This document shows positions 22,509-34,860 of a stretch of 64,000 bases of DNA, piece by piece (position 1 is the first letter of the stretch; every line of letters begins with the position of its first letter). The stretch is from assembly GCA_018902385.1 (NCBI GenBank), contig JABSSW010000001.1:310001-374000 (forward strand), in the 5' to 3' direction. Under the pieces are notes generated by a model. It saw only the letters and a program-made list of their open reading frames with translations, ran no database searches and was not told the origin of the DNA. The position numbers and the translations under genes are program-made. The stretch comes from Physcia stellaris. Taxonomy: Eukaryota; Ascomycota; Lecanoromycetes; Caliciales; Physciaceae.

Positions 22509-25500
22509 ATGGCCGACCCACTCTCTGTTTCGGCCAGTCTCATGAGCCTAATCACGTTTGCTGAAATTATTTTTCGACGGACGTTCAAATATGCAAAAGC
22601 TGTGCGCAATGCGCCAGAGGAAATCAGAAAATTGTCGGACGAGATAAGCGTTCTGCATGGACTGCTTCATCGCGTCCAGCTATTGGCTAGCGAGTTGGAA
22701 GGTCATCCTTCGCAGACATCCATACAGAACTACGGATTGAGTCCATGTCTGGAAACTTTGGAGGAAATCAAGTCAATTTTGGACAAGTTTGAAGCACCCA
22801 CAACAGCCAATCGGACTTTGAGTACAGTCAAAAGGAGATTGGGATGGCCGTTCTCGACATCTGAGGCGAATAGCCTCATAGATGAGATTGGTAGACACAA
22901 AGCAACATTAGGCCTGGCATTGAAAGCGGATGAAATATCTGGTCTAGTCAACGTTCTTGCTAAACAGGCCGGCTTGAGCGATCAACTTCAGGAAATCAAA
23001 AATGAACTCGTACAGAGACGCGAGGTTGAGACGCGCATCCAGCTGGACGAAGAGCGTCGAAAGATTTTGCTCTCATTGGGAGCCACCACCCCAGAACGGA
23101 ATCATGATATGAGCTTGCAACTACGACAACCCAATACCGGCTTGTGGCTAACAGAAGGTGACGAATTCCAAGACTGGCTAATCACGCCTGGTACGGGCCT
23201 ATGGCTTTATGGGATACCAGGCGCTGGCAAGACCGTGCTGGCATCTTCGATAATTGAGAAAGCACTCCAGCGAAGCAGTGATAGTATCGCTGTAGCCTTT
23301 TATTACTGCGACTACAAGGACATTGAGACACAATCGCCAAGAAATATCTTAGGCGCACTTGCAAAGCAAATTGCCAGGCAGGACGAGCAGAGCTTCAAGG
23401 TTCTCCGCACATTCTACCAACAACATCACCGAGTTGATAGAGCGCCCATTGAGTACGAGGCATCTGGGCTTTCAGCTTTGATTATAGAAATGGCAGCTTT
23501 CTTTGAGACGACAATGATCATTGTGGACGCGCTAGATGAGTGTGGGAAAGCTACTAGAACAGTGACAAAGCTATTAGCAGCCCTTCGGAGTAGCAGCGAA
23601 GACACTAGCATTAAGACCCTATTCTTGAGCCGGGAAGAAGTTGAAATTAGAGATGTCCTGGGTGACTATCCGCAAGTATCCATTGCGGCTCGAAGTAGCG
23701 ATCTCAAGCTGTACGTTGGGGCCGAAATGGCAAGGAGAATCAGCGAAAAAGAGCTTCGTATTAAGGACCTATCGCTAAAAGAGCACATTATGGAACGCTT
23801 AATCGAAGGCGCCGATGGAATGTAAGTGCAATCTCATGGAACGCTTCACTTCCTCATTATATGTAGCCTCCCGTACTTTCCCAGAAAAATCTAATTACAT
23901 TACCGACTTTATGTTCAGTCACTGATCTCCATCAACTAGGTTCCGATGGGTCGCTTGTCAGATGGATTACCTTTGCGAGCTCCCAAATGACGCCGCCCGT
24001 CGGAGGGCCCTCGGAACGCTTCCCCCACTTTGAACGCAACGTATGAGCGGATTCTCCAGAAGGTCAATGATAGCAGCGTCGATGTTCAAAAGCTGGTCAA
24101 AAGGTCGCTGTACTGGCTAATACACGAGCCTTCTATCAGTGTTTCTGCCCTGTGCGAAGCCGTGTCAATTGAACCGGAACACAAAAGGCTTGATAGAGAA
24201 GCTGTGCCAGAAGAAGAAGATATACTTCGTCACTGCAGTAGCCTTGTACGGAGGTCCGCGTCTGGTCAGAGGTTGGAGCTTGCTCACTTCACTGTCAGAG
24301 AATTTCTAACAAGCGTCGAGACTCGGTCGAACATTAGCTACTGCGCCTACTCTGTCGTGCCCGACGAAGACAGCTTAGGAGCAGCGGGTGTCGCCAAGAT
24401 CTATCTTAGGTATTTGCTTTTTGAAGATTTCAGTAGTTTTGACAAGCCAGAAAGTTGTCGGACGGAGCCAAACAAAAACGAGTACGCCTTATGGTCACTC
24501 AGCGCTGACAATTGGCTAGCGAACGCTCGTAGCCACATGGACAATTCGGAACTCTTCGATCTAGTTCAACGACTTTTCCATCCCTCAAAGTCAAATAACT
24601 TCTTGAAGTGGGCTCATTACTATGCCGGACATGACGATTATCCAGCAAGTGGTAGTCCACTGCACTTTGCAGCTTCTTTAGGCCTGGGGAAAGTTTGCAC
24701 TTGGCTCGTCCAGAGCGGCTGTAGGGTGAATCAAAACAGTCTGCTGGGCACCCCATTACATTGCGCCTTCTGGGGCTTCGATTTATTCTATGGGAATTCA
24801 CCACAAAGCTTAGTTGAAGAAGGAAGATCTCCTGAGGAGAATGAATCAACTGCGGCAACTGTTCGTGCTTTGCTTGAAGTCGGTGCAGATCCTTCTTTCC
24901 CCTATGAATCCGAAGGTGACACCTGGACTCCGATCGAACTTGCGTTTCGATACAAGAATGAGGATGCGTGTGTCGACTTACTTAGGCGGGGCGCTACAGT
25001 GAGCGACAAGTTATACAGCGATCTTCCCAAATTAGTTATGGGATACAGTTCATTCTGCAAGCAAGTTATAGATCGTGTCGGATTGGAGCACCTCCAGAAA
25101 AGGGGGCACGCACGATTGTTAAGGTTCGCTGCGGACCCAGAATCACTTGAGAGGCCTAAACTGCAAGATATCAATGGCCACTCTACAGAACGGATCCTGA
25201 TCACGAACGAGGATTCGTCTCTAGCTCTTCGAGTCGCAGCATACTTTGGCCAGCTGAGGATGGTTCAGGATCTAGTGCAAGACTTGACGATTGACATTAA
25301 CCAGACAGACAATGATAGTGGTTCAACGGCTCTCATTGAGTCTTGTAAGATGAACCACGTTGATGTACTGAAATTTTTACTTAACCAAGGAGCGGATCCC
25401 AATGTTATGGACTTTCAAGGGAGATTAGCACTTCACTACGCTGTGCAGGCACCTGGATGCCAATGTTTGCCGGTCTTGCTTAAACAAACGGCCGATATTG

Positions 25501-28500
25501 ATGCCTGCGAACGTGATGGCAACAACGTCTGGCATCTCACTGCAGAAAAACCGAATATCGAAGCTTTGCGGATTCTCAAGGACCATACAAAGTGTCCACG
25601 AGGGCCCCTCCAGGCTGTGAAGCATGGATGCGCGGCTCCTGTCTCCCTTACGGAACAGAAAGATGATAAATCTCTCCAAGACAGCCGCGATGAGAATGGC
25701 CCTCGGAAGGTGAATTTTGATGGAGAAACCCCATTGCACTTTGCAATATACGAAGGATCGGCGGAAGCAGCGAAACTTTTGGTTGCTGCAGGGGCAGACC
25801 CACTCATAAAATCAGAAGAAGATTCAACCCTGCTCCACTATGCAGTCACTAAACATGGAAGTAACAGACCCGTAATTGTTGACATGCTCATTGAGATGGG
25901 TGTTGACCCTTGCGGAAGCGGCAAGAGTGGTTCGACTCCACTTCATACACTGATGACTATGTATGTTTACGACGAATGCGATATCGAAGGTAACAAGTTG
26001 ATATTCCAGACGTTAGCAAAGCGGGGAGCGAACGTTAACCAACCCGATGCGGAGGGTCGGACTCCTCTCCATCATCTTTGCGGTGCAAACAGATGCCCAG
26101 TGCGCGAGGGCGCATCTTGGCACGAAGTTGCACTAGACTTGTTGCTGGATCTTTCGGCAGATCTGTTTAGCCGGGACCAGGATGATCAGACGCCAATCAA
26201 TATCCTGATTCGATCTTGGGAACAAGAGTACGTTCCAGACGTCCACTCCAAGCGGGCACCGGTAACTAAAACATCTCGTGTTTGCGCCATACTGCTGAGT
26301 AAGATCGTCGGTCACTGTTCCTCAAAAGGTCCAAGTGAAATGGGTTCTGTCCCGTGGAGCGCGAAGATGCTTTTTCTGGCTTTGTGGCTAAAGGAGGAGG
26401 CGCTGGCGCGCTCAATACTCGATCACAAACCAGACGTAGATGTAAGTACTAGTCCCGGGAAGCTTTCTCCAGTCCAGGGCGCCTGCCTTTATGGGTGCAG
26501 CCGCTCCCTTTTGAAGCGACTACTAGAAGCGTCAAGCTTTCACTCCAACCCGTCTGCCATGGGAATTGGATTGATAGACTTGCTTTGTAGAGATACCGAC
26601 GAAATGAATGACGGCAATCTACTCGAGCTTTTCTGCAATGGATACGATCCAAACAGGCAAATGTCCAACGGTACAACTGCACTTATGATCGCTGCAAGAG
26701 CTGGAAAATTATCATACGTAGAGACCTTAATTCGTCACGGTGTCGATGTATGCGCCCAAGACAATGACGACTGGAATGCAGCACATCACGCATGTTACAG
26801 TGGTCAACTTAATGTCCTGTATGCTCTGCAAAAAGCGAACATCGATTGGAATAGCACAGTGTCCATGCTTCATCTTGCATCCTCCCGAAGCGACAGTAAG
26901 GTAGTTGAATTCCTTCTTACTCAACACCTTGTAGAAGACATCAATGGCCTTACAGACGGTAATGTAACGGCATTACACATCGCCTCGTACTGTGGAATGG
27001 ACATCAATGTTAAGCTCTTGCTTGAGGCTAATGCTGATGATACAATTCTTTCCGATGAGGATGAATCACCCCTTCACGCTGCCGTCAGAGAGGGTCATTT
27101 ACATGTGGTTCGGATTTTCTTATCTAAAAATTGTCAAACACGAATGCCGAATGTGGCTGGGTTAACTCCAGAGCTCTATGCTCGGAAATATTGTCGTCAA
27201 CAAATTTTAGATGTTCTGAAGGAATCTCGAGTCAAAGAAGGTACGTAGCGTCCAAGCAACTCCTAGAGTGGGACAACTCATGGGGATTCAAGTGTAACAT
27301 GATGGGCAGAAGCGTGCGAAACAGTCACAACAGTGTCACATGTCGACTCGAGACGAAGTCCGCTGAAGGCATCAGAGCCGCTAAAACTGGCAATCACTAT
27401 CGGAGACTACGAGCTATGCCGACAACTCATCGAGGAGAAAGAGAACATACATGCCAGCTTGTTTGGTTGTTCAGGCTGTACGCCCTTGCTCTATGCTCTG
27501 CACCTGGGTCGTAGCGATATTGCAAAGTACCTTTTATCTCAAGGCGCCACAACAACCGGGAAGATATGCCAGGGGTATGAAACTTGTGGTTACACGGCCT
27601 TTCATTATGCTGCAGTGCGCGGTGATGTGGGATTTATGAGGGACTTGCTTGACAGTAAACAAGATGATATCTCACAGCATTGTCGCCCTGTACACCCATT
27701 ACACCTGGCAGTCTTGAACAACAATATCGGCTGTGTGAAGCTTCTCCTAGGAAATGCGTCAGGTAAGGTGTTACTTTTCTATTTGTGTGAAGATTGTGGC
27801 TAATCGTAGACCAGGCCAAAGGAAGCGACCTGTTTTGCATCCATGTGAGGAAACCTACGATTCTTTCCATTTAGCAAATCTGGTCACCCAGCGATTATCA
27901 ACAATGGTGCTATGGCATCTTGACTCAAACACCTGTCTTCCCCCTGAATATGAAAATATGGCACCATTACATCTTGCCGCATTAGAAGGTAATGTACCTA
28001 TTGCAAGAGTCATTCTCACCTACGGGGCTTCGGTGGACTGTACCGATGATGAATATTGTACACCATTGCATGCTGCATGTAGGCGAGGTCGAATCGAGAT
28101 GGTTCGGCTCTTGCTAGCTTGGGGGCCAATCCAAATTCTTTGAACAGCCTGATGGAGAGCCCTAGCATGTTGGCCGCCTACGCTGGTAGTCTCGAATCTT
28201 TGGAAGCTCTTGTGGACGCCGGCGCGGATCTGGGACTACAAGATATTTATGGGTGCACAGCGTTGCATTGTGCAGCAGAATCAGGGGAAATCCATACTTT
28301 GGGCTTTTTTATCAACCATATGATCAAGTACAAGATAGAACCAAAGGCCAATTTAGGTGATTCGGTAATCGGTGAATTGTTCCGCCTTTCGCCGTTACTC
28401 GCATTCAATCTGGTATCAAGTTTCAGCTCCAACCTCGGCGCCTACGAACCTCGAGCGGCTAATATACTATCAGCTGCTGCCTACAATTCCGAAACTTCGA

Positions 28501-28889
28501 TGCTCAAGAAAGTCCTCCGAGTGGTCCCTAGAGAGATGACCCATGGACTTCTGAACCAGAGGCATCGCCGGCTAGGTTCCCCTCTCCACGCCGCAGTCCT
28601 GTACCGTCCAGAAAACATCGACATTCTGCTAGACGCAGGCGCCGACCCCGAACTCGATGGAAGCGAACATGGTACCCCGCTGATGGCGGCCTGCGCAATC
28701 GGCCGTTTGCCTGCCGTCAAGAATCTTGTCGCAAGAGGTGCGAAGACGTCCTACATTCGAGACGGCGAACTCTTTAGCGTTGTGAATTCAGCCATACTCC
28801 ATCCTCCGGTTCTTCGCTGGCTGCTAGTTGGTCGGTTCATGGAAGGACGTAGATTACTTACATGTGCTTCAGATGCCGAAGAGGGCTAG
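22509..28889 (+). CDS. NACHT-ankyrin STAND receptor (fungal NLR-like), with two apparent -1 frameshifts
   Basis: This is a fungal STAND protein, the architecture linked to non-self recognition and regulated cell death. Exons are 22509-23821, 23940-27240, 27334-27762 and 27815-28889. Order: N-terminal STAND domain (Fungal_N, helo-like; MADPLSVSASLMSLITFAE) about 1-150; NACHT ATPase with Walker A GIPGAGKT at 235-242 and Walker B MIIVDALDECG near 336; winged-helix-like part (TLNATYERILQKV, LAHFTVREFL); then about 25 ankyrin repeats from ~675 to the end. Exons sum to 6,118 nt, two short of a multiple of three. One base is missing in a C run at 24022-24026 (between LGTLPP and TLNATYE) and one in a G run at 28121-28125 (LLLAWG/ANPNSLN). 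With both restored the product is 2,039 residues. Elsewhere no in-frame stop occurs over 6 kb, which argues against old decay. It may be an assembly error or a recent pseudogene. Intron 3 (27763-27814) uses the second of two nearby acceptors. Confidence 0.8.
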
Positions 28890-29759
28890 GGCCGCTCTGT
28901 TTGTTATGCTTTGTTTTGTCAGGGATTGGGCCCAACGGCTCTCAGCGTGGCATCCCCCGTTGCTGAGTGGTCTCCGATGATATGTGAAATCTCACTAAGT
29001 GCTTCAAAGATGTGGGTTTAGACATCGCAATTAGCTTACGACGAGGGACGCATGATGTCATTTCAGGAACATTCACTATCATCTCCTTACCTGACTGATT
29101 CGGTGACTTGAATAACAGCCAGCTCTGCACCTATCTGAGATCACCAAACTGAAGTTTGGTTGGAGTCAGTTGGAATTTTTTATTCTGACGTCTCTAAGCT
29201 ACGCGTCTGGATCTGAATCAAGGAGAATATGTATTTGAAATTCCTATATCAGGTTGTCGCCTCTCAGGCACATTGTCATCTTCTAGGCAGCACAGCACTA
29301 TCAAATCACGCAACCACGTGAAGATCCACTATGCAGCCTCACCGAGCGGTCCTCAAAACCGCAAGCTCAACCATTCCACGTAGAACACACAGGCATCTAG
29401 TCTGAACAGCAAAGCTTTACCGAAAGACGATCAGGGAAAGATCACCAGGTATATTTAAATGGTTTCTGATAGCCACCTCAACTCAGCCTGGCATCCACTT
29501 TGGATGCAACCATCATTCTGTCCTCACTTTTTCAGACAATCGGCATCTGTTCACAGGAAATGCCCAAGTTACGGCTAAAGACGCAAGTCAATCAAGGATT
29601 CCATTCTTCACATTAGCCTCAGTCCCGAGAGGATGAGCTGACAGTAACTGCTGGATTCTACATGCTTTTGTCAGTCGAGGAACATTTCTCATATGACTCT
29701 TATGTTCACTAAGTGAGAACGTTGATGCTCCATACGACTCGAATGTTTACAACTACACC
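28890..29759. other. Intergenic between the NACHT-ankyrin gene and the F-box gene
   Basis: No supported gene is seen in these 870 bp. They should hold the NACHT-ankyrin 3' region and the F-box promoter. Confidence 0.45.
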
Positions 29760-30821
29760 ATGGACCTGAAGCAGTTCGCAACTATGACTCTAAATGAAGA
29801 ATCACATGAGCAGGTCAGTCCACCAACGCGAAGCATCGACTAAAAGTCCAAGCTGACCTAGAAGCAGTCTCCAAACGCCAAGAACCACTTCCTATCACTA
29901 CCAGCAGAAATACATCTCACCATCGGTGGCACATGCTCGCGCAGCGATCTTCAAACGATGTGCCTAACCTCAAAGTCCCTTAATAAGCTCTACACAGAGA
30001 ACCTATACGAGGAGGTCTACTTGCTTCAACCAGCTCTAGGCCTGCGATTGAATACAGCAGATCTCGTCATCAACCAGACATTCCACAGGCAGGCGCTATT
30101 CCTCAAAACCATCAAAGCCCACCCCGAGTACGCGAAACACGTCCAAAGGTTCGAATGGACCTTTATGAATAAGCGCCGCGAAGACGCGCGAGGTTGGCTC
30201 GAGGCGCTACCCAGCTACTCTGCCTCGGAGCCTGATGGCATCTGGGAAATCCTATCGACGCTATCCAACGTGTCCCAGGTAAAAATCAATGAAGCGTCGA
30301 TCGAGTTCTCCTGGATCAAGGTCCCGAAACACTTAACGCTCTTCCCGCGATTGAAGTCCGTGTCAATCTTCGGGAGCGTGGTCGCCAGGCTCGTCCGGGC
30401 GATTCTCCCAGTCCGCAAAGCGAGTCAGCTACAATCCCTCCGCCTGGAGAATTTCCACATGTTCAGCATTGCCAGGCAGGCTGTGGTGGAGACGACGGGC
30501 CCTTTCTTTGCTGGCTTGGTGGGCAATTGCGCAGATCTGCAATCCATCGAGATCATCCATGGAGGAGACGATTTCCCTTACCCGTGCGCAGTTCTCGGCG
30601 CTACTTGCACCGTCTATGCATCTCTGATTGATTCGAGTAGAGGCACGTTGGAGTATCTGTATTACAAACGCCGATATGGCAACAATATACAGTTTGACAG
30701 TTCGATGAGAGTACGGCAGGTACTCGAACGTGGATCTTGGCCCTGTTTGCGAAACGCAGAAGTTCGCCCGAAACTACGAGGCGAGAAACGTACCGCTGAG
30801 GGGGAGGCCGAAACGCAATAG
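29760..30821 (+). CDS. F-box protein, fungal type
   Basis: This is a likely substrate adaptor of an SCF ubiquitin ligase. Exon 1 is 29760-29813 (MDLKQFATMTLNEESHEQ); exon 2 runs to 30821. The acceptor is either 29867 or 29861; both keep the frame and differ by two residues, giving 335 or 337 residues. The F-box is near residues 25-65: FLSLPAEIHLTIGG, then LQTMCLTSKSLNKLYTENLY with the usual downstream aromatic/Leu pattern. The rest has Leu-rich helical segments (LFPRLKSVSIFG, LQSLRLENFH) in the style of weak leucine-rich repeats. The C-terminus is charged. The target is unknown. Confidence 0.7.
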
Positions 30822-32333
30822 TGCTCTCGGTTTTTAATTTGCATGAGGCTATTGGTGCTCAGTCTGGAGCTTCTATACACACACTTTCTACTACAAAAGC
30901 ACTACCTAGCGTGGCCACAAAGATTTTACAGGGAGCTTTTGCTCTTGTAGCAAAAGCCTTAAATATGCCTAGGATGGTAGTTTGAACAGTAGCAATCAAT
31001 CGGATTCCAAACCACAGTCGGGTATCCGTGTGCACATGAATGCGTGTGACTCCCCGTTTCCTCTTCGACAGCACAAAGTCCAAATCTACCCTTCCCTTCC
31101 CATTCAAATTCACCCCACAATCTCCATCTCCCAACTCCAACTCCTCGTCCGAGGAGGTCAACACAGCCGAGACAAGGAAACTCGAGCTGGAAAAATGAGT
31201 GACAGCGATCGACCCCTGAAATAAAACCGGCATGAATGTCGCGTTGGGTCATTGTTACGTACCTGAGATTCGAAAGAGAGGGACTAGAAGGAAAAGAAGT
31301 TTGAGGCTGGGAGGGTGAAGAGGTGAAGGGGAGATATGGGTGAGTTGGGAGTGGATGGACGATAGATGAGAGAATTGGACAACGGTTCGAACTTCAAGGA
31401 GAGTTTTATCCTCGTACAATCATGCAATGTGGGATTTTCGGGAACATTGAAGAGCTTCAAAGATCTGGGTTATATAGCCACTCGATCGTCTACAATGCGT
31501 TTATCTTGGGTTCAAGCAGCTGCAGGGCTAGTGGGTGTTGTGTGAGAAAGTTACTCCCCCAATTCCATGCTCTTGATTTTTGTCCTCGATACCTACATGT
31601 TGAAAGCGACAACGTGATCACTGTGCCATTCGCAACTGAGCGATTGGGCATCTAGGAGAAGTGGGGAACGGAACATGAGAGAAGGCTGATTGGAGCTTCT
31701 GGGTCTCCTCCCGCGCACACAAGCTGAACAGTAGTTGTCTCGAGCGCAGTGTTGAACGTGACTGGGATTGATGTCAGGGTCGCGAAATGATGAGGTTTTC
31801 CGTTGAAACCGAAGGTCCACTCTGATCGTTCAGCCCCAGCAAAGAATCCCCATGCCCAAGCACCGACATGCTGGCCTCTACTAACCTCCGACCACCCTTG
31901 GTGCCCTTGATCGACCAGGGTGTATCCTAGGGAAAGCACGACATACTACTCTTCTTTCTCCCGGAATCGATCGAACAGGGCTTCGTCCAGCTCAAGGCCA
32001 CAGAGAAACGCTTGTACCTCAACAGTTCACCCGGACTGGCGTCAGAAGCAGTAACTGTCCTGCACAGCAAGGCGTTTGCGAAAGTGACGAAGCCAGCTGG
32101 CTGTCGTGCAATGAGGACCCGCAACGTCGATGCCAAATCCACCTTCCTTGACTTCATTCGTGATTTGCGAAGCCATGCTAGCCTATGCCTCGGTGTTGCA
32201 CTCCTAGCGGGCAAAGAGTGTACCTCATCAGCACCATGCTGAGGATTGAACAAGCGTCGCTCTCGGTGCGCCTCTTTTGCTCCGTCTCCTTAACATCCTT
32301 TCCAAGGTCAAAAGGTTCCGCGATCTCTCAGGG
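30822..32333. other. Intergenic, no gene confirmed
   Basis: Several short open frames are present, for example on the minus strand at 31652-31939 and on the plus strand around 31970-32242. Their translations look partly protein-like but match no family I recognise and join to nothing. They may be remnants of decayed genes. Confidence 0.4.
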
Positions 32334-32395
32334 TAACAAACGCCGCTGTCGCATACGAGTCAAGTAACAAACGCCGCTGTCGCATACGAGTCAAG
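32334..32395. repeat. Two perfect tandem copies of a 31-bp unit
   Basis: The unit begins TAACAAACGCCGCTGTCGCA and ends GAGTCAAG. Copy one is 32334-32364 and copy two is 32365-32395, with no mismatch. Perfect identity points to a recent duplication or a copy-number-variable repeat. It lies 40 bp before the CTAGG-rich palindrome. Confidence 0.9.
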
Positions 32396-32436
32396 ATCTA
32401 GATGGTGGTTTGGCGGCATCGTGGGGAAACCAGAGG

Positions 32437-32662
32437 CTAGGAGGGGCTAGGAATTTTTTTGGTGGAGCTAGGGAGGGGCTAGGGGAATTAAGCGAAGCTA
32501 GGAGAAATAAGCGAAGCTAGGAAAAATAAACGAGGAGCTAGGAACCGGCTCCTAGCTCCTCCTAGCCGCTCCTAGCTTCACCAAAAAATCTCCTAGCTCC
32601 TCCTAGCGGCTCCTAGCTCCTCCTAGCTCCACCAAAAAAAATCCTAGCGGCCCCTAGCCTAG
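32437..32662. repeat. CTAGG-rich imperfect 226-bp palindrome
   Basis: The left arm contains seven CTAGG pentamers and the right arm ten CCTAG pentamers. The arms are imperfect inverted copies: the left has GGAATTTTTTTGGTGGAGC and the right has GCTCCACCAAAAAAAATCC at matching distance from the ends. The centre near 32545 (GGAGCTAGGAACCGGCTCC) is itself a near-palindrome. There is no coding capacity. It may be a MITE-like or foldback element or a hairpin grown by local duplication; no target duplication was found. Confidence 0.75.
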
Positions 32663-32995
32663 TCCCTTCAAGATATAGATTGGTATTGATACTTCACATC
32701 GTAGACTTGATGGCAGAGCTTCTATACGCGAAGGGTCTCCTAGCTGTCATCTAAATGCTCGCATTCATCTCAAGACTTTTCTTGATGTATAGCCAAATCA
32801 TTCCGATGAGAGGCCAACGCAGGATCGTGGCGGAGCTGACACTTTCGACTGGTGGCTTCAGACCAACCTGGGCTGTGGAAGGGAGAGCCAAAACGAGACA
32901 GTCAGTCGCGAATCGTGCGAGCACCTTCGTTTTTATTGCTCGATTTACATCATGCTGGTCCGCCTCTCACTCTGCCGAACTTCTAGACCTTCAAC

Positions 32996-33315
32996 ATGCC
33001 CGACAACCCAGCGACGATGTACGGCATCGCGATCTCTATGCTAGTACTCGCCCTCGTGGCAGTGCTGCTACGGTTTTATGCGCGGTATCTCCAGAAGGTG
33101 AGATACTCTTGGGATGATTGTACTTGCAATGGTACATGCCCCTACTCGCCTTCCTCTTACCCCTACTCGTAGACCACATGTACAACATGCCGCTGACGCT
33201 GGCGCAGCTATTCACAACCGTGGCCGCGGTTTGCATGGTTATCGGCACCGCGCGCGGGGACCTTGCGAACACAACTCCGTCACTGAAGAGGATGACTCGG
33301 CCACGATACTCATAG
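32996..33315 (+). pseudogene. Remnant of a fungal rhodopsin-domain membrane protein
   Basis: The frame from 32996 gives one membrane segment (IAISMLVLALVAVLL), RFYARYLQKV and YSWDD, the start pattern of the fungal rhodopsin-domain (SAT4/Pth11-like) integral membrane family. Right after WDD the frame is lost: the next family-like piece, MIVLAM, lies in another frame (33114-33131). A GT at 33132 and the acceptor at 33207, preceded by a CTGAC branch site, would join it to LFTTVAAVCMVIG. A stop follows at about 33313, far short of the seven membrane segments expected. I read this as a truncated, shifted fragment. Family assignment rests on a short motif and is uncertain. Confidence 0.4.
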
Positions 33316-33513
33316 TAACGTTTGGGACCGGACATACAAGTTTCAATCTTCAGGGGAAATGTTGGCACAATCACTTTTTCGAGAGTCCTTGGTCAAAAAC
33401 GGTCGGAGACCAGGCGCTATGTCGTACGCGACGTCTCGGGAACCCGTCACCCAAAGTCAACTTGTGCGAATACGTTGTTGCCGGAACGTGGAACACGAAG
33501 CAGATGAGTGGAA

Positions 33514-34860
33514 ATGTTGATAAGCGGAGTTCGAGGCACCAGAGGCGCGCTACAAGAGGAGTTCTACAAACACGCAGAGCAGCAATTACAGACTCTCGGA
33601 CAGAGAGCTCACGATGGTCGATCTAGGGAGAATGAGATCTAAAGCTGGGAGTGGTTACTACAGGACAGAGAACAAGCAACTAACTATGTCGTTCATCTAC
33701 TTGATCAGCTTCCCAACTACATTATTAGTGCCCTGCTCAAGGGCGAGCTGCCACGAGCGTACAGAACAGATGCAGAAGTAAGACGGTACGTCGATCTATA
33801 CATGAAACTAGAGGACACACCGGGCATCTATGCCAATTTCCTGCACGATGTGGACGGCTGCTGGCTTTCGAGCAACGATGTGCAGAAACTGATCGCAATA
33901 ATGGAGAAGTATATGGTGGTCGAGCCAGACGGCGAGCCTCGAAGTGACCAGAGAGCATTAGATACACGATTTAGCAAGTTCACCCCTCAGCCCGGTCAAT
34001 CAAAGCTCCGCTGGCTGCCAGGCAAAGCTGGCACTGTGACGCGCGCCGAGACCAAGATTCGAGAATGGATAGCCCTGGCCCGAGCTGCTTATTGCAACAA
34101 TCCGACAGATGCAGACACCCCCTTCTCAATGACCCCGTCTGAGGTTGGCTGGTCGGTCAATGTTGTCTCGCGCTGCAAAGACCACATGGCCACCGCAGGG
34201 ACAACGTACCTCTTCGGACTGCTAAGCACCATCTGTCGAAGCTCTCGCCCGCGTGGATTTGAATTCCCAAACCTCATGCAGATATTCTTGTTCCCGATCT
34301 GGGTACGAGATGAAAGGCTCTGCAGAACGGCAGAAATCGTAGGCTCCCTGCTGTGTGGATCTTACTCTTACCTCGGAGACACCAACATATGGCATGCTGG
34401 AAGCATGAACTGGGACCCGGAAGGCTCAAAACCCGACGCCGAATTGCATCCCCAGCCGCGGCATGCAATATACTGGGGAGATAATGCTAAAAAGGTTGCC
34501 CGTCGCCTCTTGGTGACGATGCCGGTCGATGAGGACAGACAAAAGGCTCGAGCACTAAGCCGAGCAATCACACAGTGCGCGAGGATAGACGAGCTGGAAA
34601 TCCAAATCAAAGACTTGGAAACCAAAGCAAGAGAACAACGCGCGACACACGATAAGATCAAAGCAAACGTTCAAGCTCTACAATCAGAGATAGAAGATCT
34701 TCAAACCAAGTTAAGCGAGTCTTTGTCTCTCCACGGTGCTACTCAGGTGAAGGGCACGCAGGTGCAGGAACATGAGACGAGATTGCGGGTGCTAAGAAAA
34801 GACTTGGAGGAGAAGGAAGCTCCATACAATGATATGGAACGATATTACTTTGAATCGTAG
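33514..34860 (+). pseudogene. Unknown fungal protein with in-frame stop (possible pseudogene)
   Basis: I do not recognise the family. The frame is open from 33643 to 34860, but the first Met in that stretch is at 33802 (352 residues). Upstream sequence looks coding in the same frame from an ATG at 33514 (GALQEEFYKHAEQQLQTLGQ). It is cut by a single TAA at 33640-33642, directly before SWEWLLQDREQATNYVVHLL. No intron can remove the stop. The protein has a globular part with Trp and Cys-rich segments, then a coiled coil from about residue 255 of the 352-residue form (LEIQIKDLETKAREQ). Either translation starts at 33802 and the upstream part is UTR, or the gene carries a nonsense mutation. Confidence 0.5.

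Noticed and set aside
22509-23825. Separate short gene encoding only the N-terminal and NACHT domains
   Set aside because: A GTAAGT donor at its end joins in frame to FRWVACQMDYL, the normal continuation of NACHT proteins, so it is exon 1 of the long gene.
31652-31939. 95-codon minus-strand ORF with protein-like composition
   Set aside because: No family recognised, no conserved motif, no splice partner; it could be a remnant but cannot be supported.
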